A DNA stretch of 23,030 nt, taken from Caldifarciminota bacterium (GTDB taxonomy: Bacteria; Hydrothermota; E44-bin80). This document shows positions 1 to 6,594 of this stretch, piece after piece. The DNA lies in contig JAGMEZ010000138.1 of NCBI GenBank assembly GCA_023127905.1, positions 1 through 23,030 of the forward strand. The letters are read 5' to 3'. A program made the translations under genes and the position numbers. Within the stretch, counting starts at the first letter, position 1. Every line of letters starts with the position of its first letter. The notes under the pieces are model-generated. The model did no database searches and was not told the origin of the DNA. It was given only the letters and a program-made list of their open reading frames with translations.

Positions 1-1
1 A

Positions 2-58
2 TTAGAAAAAGTAAATAAATATTTCCTCTCCAATACAGACAAGAGAATAATCCAATAA
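2..58 (+). CDS. Possible C-terminal tail of an upstream gene (partial)
   Basis: One frame is open from the window edge to a TAA at 56-58 and encodes 18 residues ending in KRIIQ. The other two + frames give nothing better. The composition is protein-like and charged. A promoter-like sequence starts 11 bases after the stop, as expected at a gene boundary. The stretch is too short for any family assignment and could be chance. Confidence 0.3.
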   Translation, partial: LEKVNKYFLSNTDKRIIQ

Positions 59-68
59 CATTTTCTCC

Positions 69-97
69 TTGACTTGTTATTCTTTTTCTGATAGAAA
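69..97 (+). promoter_or_regulatory. Predicted sigma70-type promoter for the amidohydrolase-propeller pair
   Basis: TTGACT at 69-74 is separated by 17 bases from TAGAAA at 92-97. It would drive the gene starting at 190, leaving an untranslated leader of about 85 bases. The -35 box matches 5 of 6 consensus bases. The -10 box is weaker (4 of 6), so this is inferred from position and spacing. Confidence 0.45.
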
Positions 98-189
98 ATG
101 ATAAAAATAAAAAGAAAGCGTAAAAGAAGGATAATTTAGATAAAATAAATTGAATATTTTACTGGTCGAAGTAATAAGGAGAAAGATTC

Positions 190-1362
190 ATGGATGTTAA
201 AAAAGAGGCATTTGAGTTAACAGAAAAATTAATAGAGATGCGAAGGCAACTCCATGAAATCCCTGAAATTGCATACGAAGAGGTCAAAACATCTGCATAT
301 ATTGCTGATAAGCTATCTGAGCTCGGAATAGAGATAAAAACAGGAATTGCTAAGACGGGTGTTGTAGGGATCCTCAAAGGTAATGGAAAGAAGACTATTG
401 CCCTGAGAGCTGACATTGACGCATTACCAGTTACAGAAGCCAATAATGTTGAATACAAGTCAAAACATGCAGGAAATATGCATGCTTGCGGTCATGATGC
501 GCATATGAGCATGCTTCTTGGCACAGCTATGATTCTTTCAAAATTCAAAGAACATCTAAAAGGGCAAGTTAAATTCATATTTCAACCAAGTGAAGAAAGC
601 CTACCAGGTGGTGCAAAGCAAATGATAGAGGAAGGGGTTTTAGATAACCCCAAAGTAGATGCAATCTTCGGTCTCCACTGCGATCCAACCATTCAAACAG
701 GAAAAATCGGATATAAAACCGGTGCACTTATGGCATTTACATCGGAATTTATAATTCTCTTACAGGGTAAAGGGGGTCATGCAGCAGATCCGAGCAACTC
801 TATTGACCCTATTATCATGGCAAGTGATGTTATTCAAGAACTACAGAAAATTCCCTCAAGATGGGTAAATCCCATAGAACCAGTTGTTGTTACTATCGGG
901 TCAATTCATGGTGGAACCACTTTCAATATTATTCCTGAAGAGATCGAACTTAAGGGAACAGTTAGATTATTAAATACAGAACTTATTGAAAAAGTAAAAG
1001 GTATGATAAATGGTATTTTGAAAGGAATTACGTCCATTTATGGAGGAAAATATAATTTTAATTTTGTAGCAGGATATCCTGTACTTGTAAATAATAAAGA
1101 ATTTACCCTTTTCATGCAAAGAATTATCAAGGGACTTTTCGGAGAGGAAAATGCAGTTGAGATAGATAAACCTCTTATGGTAGGTGAAGATTTCGCGTAC
1201 TACCTCCAGAAGGTTCCGGGAACATTTTTATTGTTGGGAACGAAAAATGAAGAGAAGGGTTCTTTCTTCCCATGGCACCATCCACACTTTAATATTGATG
1301 AAGATGCATTACCCATAGGAACAGCCCTCTTTGCAAAGTGTGCAATTGAGTTTCTGAAATGA
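190..1362 (+). CDS. M20D family metal-dependent amidohydrolase/carboxypeptidase
   Basis: This is a cytoplasmic zinc- or manganese-dependent hydrolase of the peptidase M20D type (hippurate hydrolase, N-acyl-amino-acid or N-acetyl-diaminopimelate deacetylase, IAA-amino-acid hydrolase group). These enzymes remove an acyl group or N-terminal residue from amino-acid conjugates. The 390-residue length is normal for the family. Family landmarks are RADIDALP at 73-80, MHACGHDAHM with metal ligands Cys100 and His102, QPSEE with Glu135/Glu136, LHC at 162-164 with His163, GKGGHAADPS in the dimerisation/lid domain near 193-202, GEDFAYY near 332-338, and HHPHFNIDE with His363. The start is set by AAGGAG at 176-181, eight bases before ATG. 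No signal peptide is visible. The next gene overlaps the stop by ATGA, so the two are co-translated. The substrate cannot be read from sequence; ligand residues are complete, so an active enzyme is expected. Confidence 0.92.
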   Translation: MDVKKEAFELTEKLIEMRRQLHEIPEIAYEEVKTSAYIADKLSELGIEIKTGIAKTGVVGILKGNGKKTIALRADIDALPVTEANNVEYKSKHAGNMHACGHDAHMSMLLGTAMILSKFKEHLKGQVKFIFQPSEESLPGGAKQMIEEGVLDNPKVDAIFGLHCDPTIQTGKIGYKTGALMAFTSEFIILLQGKGGHAADPSNSIDPIIMASDVIQELQKIPSRWVNPIEPVVVTIGSIHGGTTFNIIPEEIELKGTVRLLNTELIEKVKGMINGILKGITSIYGGKYNFNFVAGYPVLVNNKEFTLFMQRIIKGLFGEENAVEIDKPLMVGEDFAYYLQKVPGTFLLLGTKNEEKGSFFPWHHPHFNIDEDALPIGTALFAKCAIEFLK

Positions 1363-2942
1363 AATCAAAACACAAAATCCTTAATTCAAAATTTCTAATT
1401 GCAATTATTACTCTACTATGTTCCTCTTCCCTCTTCTCCAGAATGTATAATCCTTATGTGTGGACAACATACAAGGAATTTTTCCATATCTACAGCATCT
1501 CGTTAAATATGACAAAAGTATATTTTGGCACCGACGGAGGATTCCTTCGCTATGATAGATTACAAAGTAAATGGGATACGCCTGTAACAAAAAGTGATGG
1601 TTTCACTGGAGAGAAAGCTAAGATTGTTGCATTCGACAAACTTTTCAACAAACTATGGATTGTTTCTGATAATGCTATCATGGTTTTCAACCCTCAAATC
1701 TCACGTTGGGAAAGAGAAATCCCGCGAATCAGTCTTCCTTTTACCGTAATTACCTCCATCGGATTTACTCCCGATTATGTTTTCCTTGAAGGTAATGGGT
1801 TGATTTACTTCTCACAAAGGGGTAGCTTTGCCTGGGAGAAATGGACAGGTGCACTCCCATCTAATATTGATTGGTCGGGAGAAAAAGGAAAGATTTCAAT
1901 CAGGGATTATCCCTTTTTAACCCCGTTCTATGCAACAGATGAATATTTCAACAAGTACAAATATACAGCAGCTGCAGTTGATAATAAAGATATGTGGATT
2001 GGAACTAACGGGTACGGCGTGTTTCATAATAACATTTTCACATGGAATGGACGACACTACATCATAGGACTTGCAAATAATCGTGTTGATGCAATTTTTC
2101 ATGATGCATATGGATTCTGGATTGGTGGTAGGTACGGAACAGGAAAAGGAATTACACATATCAATTTTGAGACGGGAGAAGGAAAGCATTTTAATTCAAA
2201 AGATGTCTTCAGGTTGAACTCAAACGACGTTTATGCAATCTACGGTGATGAAAAAAACATATGGTTTGGAACAAATGCCGGTTTGCACTGCTACAGAAAA
2301 GATGAACTGGATTGGAAAAATTACACTCAGTTTGACGCCCTTCCAGGGGAGATAGTTATCTCTCTCATTATCAAAGAAGATACCCTCTTTATCGGAACAA
2401 ACAATGGTATGGCTTTTATGTTACCGGGTTCTAAGGAAATTATAAGTGTCGAAGAATTTGATAATACTTCAGTCAATGCATTTGGAATTTATAATAACAA
2501 TCTGATTATAGGAACTGATAGAGGTGTATTTCTGAAAAAGAATAAAAAGTTTGAGATAATAACCGATCCTGACGGAGATTTTAGGTTTGGGGTTACAACA
2601 ATTTTTGTCGATAAAGATGCCCTCTGGTTCGGGACAAGAAGGAAGGGAGTTGATATATACTATCCAGACAGTTCTCAATGGGAAGAATACCTTTATCCAA
2701 GTCCAATCTCGGGTGAGTGGGTCTTTGCTATCTCAGGTAACAATGATTACGTCTGGATTTGCACCAATTTTGGTGTAACTCGCTACAACAAGAAATTGAA
2801 GAGTTGGCATACTTTTAATGAGTCAGATGGACTCTCAGACAACGAGGTAAGAACAGTATACATTGAAGATGATTACGTTTGGTTCGGAACAAAGAGTGGT
2901 TTAACACGGTTTAAGTACAGAGACTCCTCTGTTCCGCCATAG
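1359..2942 (+). CDS. Secreted beta-propeller protein (two-component-regulator propeller repeats)
   Basis: This is an exported 527-residue protein. A lysine-rich N-terminus, a hydrophobic stretch (about 11-21) and a Ser-rich segment ending near residue 27 form a signal peptide. The rest is a beta-propeller. The blade motif [WFI]-[IF]-G-T-[ND]-x-G recurs at about residues 56, 213, 254, 302, 344, 383, 423, 466 and 508, mostly 39-48 residues apart, and more degenerate blades lie at 98-150. This pattern is the ligand-sensing propeller of hybrid two-component sensors (Reg_prop type). Here the protein ends right after the last blade, with no transmembrane helix, histidine kinase or sorting domain. 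It is therefore a stand-alone periplasmic or surface propeller with no visible effector. It starts at the ATGA overlap with the amidohydrolase and ends before a strong hairpin. The ligand is unknown. Confidence 0.82.
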   Translation: MKSKHKILNSKFLIAIITLLCSSSLFSRMYNPYVWTTYKEFFHIYSISLNMTKVYFGTDGGFLRYDRLQSKWDTPVTKSDGFTGEKAKIVAFDKLFNKLWIVSDNAIMVFNPQISRWEREIPRISLPFTVITSIGFTPDYVFLEGNGLIYFSQRGSFAWEKWTGALPSNIDWSGEKGKISIRDYPFLTPFYATDEYFNKYKYTAAAVDNKDMWIGTNGYGVFHNNIFTWNGRHYIIGLANNRVDAIFHDAYGFWIGGRYGTGKGITHINFETGEGKHFNSKDVFRLNSNDVYAIYGDEKNIWFGTNAGLHCYRKDELDWKNYTQFDALPGEIVISLIIKEDTLFIGTNNGMAFMLPGSKEIISVEEFDNTSVNAFGIYNNNLIIGTDRGVFLKKNKKFEIITDPDGDFRFGVTTIFVDKDALWFGTRRKGVDIYYPDSSQWEEYLYPSPISGEWVFAISGNNDYVWICTNFGVTRYNKKLKSWHTFNESDGLSDNEVRTVYIEDDYVWFGTKSGLTRFKYRDSSVPP

Positions 2943-2972
2943 AATCCGAGAATTAGTAAGAGCAACCTCGGA

Positions 2973-3018
2973 GGGACAGGTCCCCCTGGAATAATACATA
3001 TCCATAGGGACCTGTCCC
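2973..3018. repeat. REP-like GGGACAGGTCCC inverted repeat, also terminator-like
   Basis: GGGACAGGTCCC at 2973-2984 is matched perfectly in reverse complement by GGGACCTGTCCC at 3007-3018. A2972/T3019 adds a pair, and after a 2x2 mismatch TGGA (2987-2990) pairs with TCCA (3001-3004), leaving a 10-base loop. The RNA would fold into a long GC-rich hairpin followed by TTTT, 30 bases after the propeller gene stop, so it can act as a terminator. Each arm is itself a near-palindrome (GGGAC-AG-GTCCC), as in repetitive extragenic palindromes mobilised by RAYT transposases. Its GC content contrasts sharply with the surroundings. There is only one copy in this window, so the REP identity is inference. 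Confidence 0.7.
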
Positions 3019-3067
3019 TTTTCGAAAACTATGCAGATAAGTATACATAGTGATACTCAAAAAACTG

Positions 3068-3096
3068 TTGACTAAAACATTAATTTCTGATATAAA
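3068..3096 (+). promoter_or_regulatory. Predicted sigma70-type promoter for proS and the nusA block
   Basis: TTGACT at 3068-3073, a 17-base spacer and TATAAA at 3091-3096 match consensus at 5 of 6 bases in each box. It lies just after the GGGACAGGTCCC hairpin and about 115 bases before proS. The leader of roughly 105 bases shows no T-box hallmark. It contains a direct repeat ATTATTCT (3173-3180 and 3191-3198) just before the ribosome binding site, of unknown meaning. Confidence 0.6.
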
Positions 3097-3210
3097 ACAA
3101 TGATTACTTTTGAATAAAGGATAAAAAAGTTGTCTTGTAAATCTTATTTGTCCGATTGATCCAATTAATATTATTATTCTTAACGTACAAATTATTCTAA
3201 GGAGGAAGTT

Positions 3211-4929
3211 TTGAGGTTTAGTAAGTATTTTTTACCGACACTTAAGGAATTTCCAAAGGAAGCAAAGGAAATTAGCCATGTTCTATTACTGAAATCCGGA
3301 TTAATAAAACCACTTATGAGCGGTGTATACGAATACCTTCCTCTCGGATTGCGTGTAATTAAAAATATCAAAGCAATCATTCGCGAAGAAATGGACAGGA
3401 TTGGAGGACAGGAACTCCTGTTACCAGTTTTAACAAATAGAGAATTATGGGATGAATCAAAAAGATGGGATGATTTCGGTGAGGAGATGTTCAAGTTTAA
3501 GGACAGGAATAAAAGAGATTTATGTCTTGCTCCAACACATGAAGAAATAATAACAGACCTTGCAAGAAGAGAAATCCAATCCTACAGAGAACTCCCTCAA
3601 TTGTGGTACCAGATTCAGACAAAATTCCGAGATGAACCAAGACCCAGGGGAGCGGTCTTACGAATAAGACAATTTTTTATGAAAGACTCCTACAGCCTTG
3701 ACAGAGATTTTGAAGGACTTGATAAGAGTTTCGAAAAACATTATGATGCCTATACAAGGATTTTCAGAAAATGCGGTCTTGATATTGTTGTTGTCGGTGC
3801 ATCAAGTGGAGTCATGGGAGGCTCTCAATCAAATGAATTTATGTTTTTATCAGAAAGTGGTGAGGATTCAATTGCATTGTGTGATAAATGCGATTATGCT
3901 GCAAACATCGAAGTTGCTACAACAAGGTTACAGCCTATTTGTGGTGAGAAAAAGAAAATTAAAGAGATACATACACCAGTTGTTGGGACAGTTGATGCTG
4001 TATCAAATTTCCTTAAAAAACCAAAAGAACTATTTATCAAGAGCCTGCTTTATATTATAAAGAATAAACCGGTTTTTGTACTCGTTCGGGGAGATCATGA
4101 TGTAAATGAAAACAAACTTGCAAGTATCCTTGGTTTTGAATTCAGACCTGCACATACAGAAGAGGTTAAGGAATTGACAGGTGCTGAAATAGGATACATA
4201 AGCCCAATAGGAATAGATAATGTGAAAACTTACGCAGATAGTAACCTGAGAAATTCGAATGGCATGATTACAGGAGCAAATAAAAACGAATATCATATTG
4301 AAGGTGTCGATATTACACGGGATATAAATATTGAAAAGTTTATTGATATTATTACAGTAAAAAATAATGATCCTTGCCCTCAATGTAAAAATGGAACTAT
4401 TAAAATTAAAAAGGCAATAGAACTCGGTCATCTATTTAAACTTGGAACCAAATATTCAAAATCAATGAAATGTCTTTTTACGGATAATGACGGAACAGAA
4501 AAACCCATTGTTATGGGGAGCTATGGTATTGGAATAGAAAGACTTATGGCAGCAGTTATTGATAAGTTTCACGACAATAAAGGAATACTCTGGCCAGTAA
4601 GTGTTGCACCATTTCTTATCCATATAATTCCTATTGACATCTCAAATGATAATGTTAAAGAAACATCTGAAGAACTCTACGAAACATTTTTAAGAGAAAA
4701 TATAGAACCCCTCATAGATGACAGAGATGAAAGACCTGGATTTAAATTTCACGATGCAGATCTTATCGGTATACCTGTACAGATTATTGTCGGGGACAGA
4801 TCACTTAAAGAGGGCTTCTGTGAGATAAAACTAAGGCATGAAGAAAAAAAACAAAGAATTTCTCCAAGTGAAGTAATTTCGTTTGTAAAAAAGCTGATTT
4901 TTCAAGAGAGAAAAAAATACGAAGTCTAA
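3211..4929 (+). CDS. proS: Prolyl-tRNA synthetase, bacterial type with editing insertion
   Basis: Charges tRNA-Pro with proline in the cytoplasm. The 572 residues are full length for the bacterial-type class II enzyme. Motif 1 lies around 44-73 (LPLGLRV, then EEMDRIGGQELLLPVL). Motif 2 is FRDEPRPRG and RQFFMKDSYS at about 139-162. Motif 3 is MGSYGIGIERL at about 435-445. Between motifs 2 and 3 is the YbaK-like INS editing domain (about 225-385), with KSLLY at 277 and VRGDHDVNE near 292-300, so Ala-tRNA-Pro proofreading should be intact. The anticodon-binding domain is C-terminal. CDKC (224-227) and CPQC (389-392) bracket the editing domain. The start is TTG, supported by AAGGAGG at 3199-3205 with a 5-base spacer and by the normal MRFSKYFLPTLKE beginning. 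It leads the nusA block. Confidence 0.97.
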   Translation: MRFSKYFLPTLKEFPKEAKEISHVLLLKSGLIKPLMSGVYEYLPLGLRVIKNIKAIIREEMDRIGGQELLLPVLTNRELWDESKRWDDFGEEMFKFKDRNKRDLCLAPTHEEIITDLARREIQSYRELPQLWYQIQTKFRDEPRPRGAVLRIRQFFMKDSYSLDRDFEGLDKSFEKHYDAYTRIFRKCGLDIVVVGASSGVMGGSQSNEFMFLSESGEDSIALCDKCDYAANIEVATTRLQPICGEKKKIKEIHTPVVGTVDAVSNFLKKPKELFIKSLLYIIKNKPVFVLVRGDHDVNENKLASILGFEFRPAHTEEVKELTGAEIGYISPIGIDNVKTYADSNLRNSNGMITGANKNEYHIEGVDITRDINIEKFIDIITVKNNDPCPQCKNGTIKIKKAIELGHLFKLGTKYSKSMKCLFTDNDGTEKPIVMGSYGIGIERLMAAVIDKFHDNKGILWPVSVAPFLIHIIPIDISNDNVKETSEELYETFLRENIEPLIDDRDERPGFKFHDADLIGIPVQIIVGDRSLKEGFCEIKLRHEEKKQRISPSEVISFVKKLIFQERKKYEV

Positions 4930-5005
4930 CAAAATTAGAAAATGGAAACATAAAAATTTAAATTATTAGTTTATTAAAAATAATCCTTGAAAATTCTATT
5001 TTTAT

Positions 5006-5314
5006 ATGTTAAAGTATTCAATTATGATTGATAATAAGGAAAGATTAAAGGAGGAGGTAATAAAAATTATTAAGGATACTATTGAAGAACAGTTTACAGA
5101 TGAAGGATTAGAACTTATTGACCTTGAGATTAAGGGTAACGATAGAAACAATATTCTGAGGGTGTTTATTGATAAGCAAGGTGGTATTACACTTAACGAC
5201 TGTGAAAAATTCTCAAAATGTCTATCGGTTGTTTTGGATGTAAAAAACTCAATGAAAATAGCTTATAAACTTGAAGTTTCATCACCTGGTGAAAGAAAGA
5301 GAAAGATATTTTAG
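5006..5314 (+). CDS. rimP: RimP ribosome maturation factor, N-terminal domain only
   Basis: RimP assists 30S subunit assembly, around S12 and the central pseudoknot. The N-terminal domain is recognisable: LIDLEIKG near 36-43, LRVFIDKQGGITLNDCEKFSK near 50-70, and the family signature LEVSSPG near 90-96, normally followed by LDRPL and a second SH3-like domain. Here the frame reads ERKRKIF and stops, giving 102 residues instead of about 150. The stop lies inside the ribosome binding site of nusA, so there is no room for the missing domain. The position before nusA supports the identity. Neither ATG 5006 nor ATG 5024 (MIDNKERL) has a Shine-Dalgarno sequence; the latter would give 96 residues and is equally plausible. 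A weak TTGAAA at 4987 could belong to a local promoter. Confidence 0.82.
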   Translation: MLKYSIMIDNKERLKEEVIKIIKDTIEEQFTDEGLELIDLEIKGNDRNNILRVFIDKQGGITLNDCEKFSKCLSVVLDVKNSMKIAYKLEVSSPGERKRKIF

Positions 5315-5322
5315 GAGGATCT

Positions 5323-6594
5323 TTGCCAAACCTTGAGATGTGGAATTTATTTTCAGATATTTCGAAAGAACGTGGAATTGAAAAGGGATATGTAATAGAA
5401 ACATTTAAAATAAGCCTTGCATCGGTCGTAAGAAAAAAATTCGGCAAAACTGCGGAGGTTGAAGTAGATATTTCTGAGACAACTGGTGATATAAAGTTGT
5501 ACAGAACCATGACCGTTGTTTCATCAGTAGAAGATAATGCATTCGAAATATCCAAGAATGATGCGAAAGAATATAAAAAGAACGCAAAAATTGGCGATAC
5601 GATAAAAATTGAATACTCGATAGCTGAATTTGGAAGGAACGCTATTATTCTTGTGAAACAGGTTCTTTTTCAAGGAATCAGACAAAAAGAAAAAGAGATT
5701 AATTATGACAAATTCCATTCAAAAGTTGGCGAGATAATCAATGGAACTGTTACACAGGTTACCTCCAAGGGTGTATACTTGAACCTGGGAAGGGTTGAAG
5801 CTTTTATTCCAAGAACTGATGTCATTCCAGGAGAACGACTATACCAGGGAATCAGCACAAGAGCTTTAATAAAGGACGTTGAAAAAACGCCAAGAGGCCC
5901 GAGAGTTGTCCTTTCAAGAACACACCCTGATTATCTAAAAAAATTACTCGAATCTGAAATTCCGGAAGTCTATGAAAAGATTGTCGATATCATTTCTGTA
6001 GCAAGAGACCCCGGTAACAGATCAAAAGTTGCAGTATATTCAAATGATGATAAGATCGATCCCGTTGGTGCTTGCGTGGGAGTGAGGGGCTCGAGAATTC
6101 AATCTATTGTCAGGGAACTAAACGGAGAAAATATTGACGTAATTCAATGGAGCATAGACACAGGACTTTTCGTATCGAGAGCACTTTCTCCAGCAAAAAT
6201 ATACAAAACAATCATAAACGAGGAAGATAAAAAAATTACGGTAATAATACCTGAAGATCAACTTTCTCTTGCAATTGGTAAAAATGGCGTGAACACAAGG
6301 CTTGCTAACAAATTAACCGGCTGGTCAATCGATATTCTCAGTAAAGAGGAATACAGGAAACATATTGAGGAAACTAAACTTTCCCAGTTAGCGCTCAGGG
6401 ATTCAAAAGAATTATCAAAAGGTACAATAGATAAATTGGAGAGGGAAGGATATTTTACTTTTCAGAATCTTGAAGAAATCCAGGAGAAGGATTTAATCGA
6501 GATTCCTGGAATTGGAAAAAGTAAAGCAAAAAAAATATTAAAAGCCTATGAAAAAATCACAAGAGAAATCGAAGAAAAAGATAAAACAGAATAA
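5323..6594 (+). CDS. nusA: Transcription termination/antitermination factor NusA
   Basis: Binds RNA polymerase and nascent RNA and controls pausing, termination and antitermination. Domains in order are the N-terminal RNAP-binding domain (about 5-130), S1 (GEIINGTVTQV at 136-146 to about 200), KH1 with GACVGVRGSRIQSI near 249-262, KH2 with DQLSLAIGKNGVNTRLA at 312-328, and a C-terminal helix-hairpin-helix region with IPGIGKSKAKKIL at 394-406. At 423 residues it carries one HhH-type element, not the two acidic repeats of E. coli. The start is TTG, set by AGGAGG at 5313-5318 with a 4-base spacer; the first ATG is five codons further in and lies too far from that site. The rimP stop overlaps the ribosome binding site, and infB begins inside the gene's 3' end. 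Confidence 0.96.
   Translation: MPNLEMWNLFSDISKERGIEKGYVIETFKISLASVVRKKFGKTAEVEVDISETTGDIKLYRTMTVVSSVEDNAFEISKNDAKEYKKNAKIGDTIKIEYSIAEFGRNAIILVKQVLFQGIRQKEKEINYDKFHSKVGEIINGTVTQVTSKGVYLNLGRVEAFIPRTDVIPGERLYQGISTRALIKDVEKTPRGPRVVLSRTHPDYLKKLLESEIPEVYEKIVDIISVARDPGNRSKVAVYSNDDKIDPVGACVGVRGSRIQSIVRELNGENIDVIQWSIDTGLFVSRALSPAKIYKTIINEEDKKITVIIPEDQLSLAIGKNGVNTRLANKLTGWSIDILSKEEYRKHIEETKLSQLALRDSKELSKGTIDKLEREGYFTFQNLEEIQEKDLIEIPGIGKSKAKKILKAYEKITREIEEKDKTE

Noticed and set aside
3103..3210. T-box riboswitch before proS
   Set aside because: An aminoacyl-tRNA synthetase leader is the right place, but the GGTGG-type T-box sequence, specifier stem and terminator are all absent, and the leader is only about 105 bases.
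5281..5325. Frameshift hiding the rest of rimP
   Set aside because: The sequence directly after the stop is the ribosome binding site and start of nusA; no frame there encodes the missing RimP domain, so the shortening is real in this assembly.
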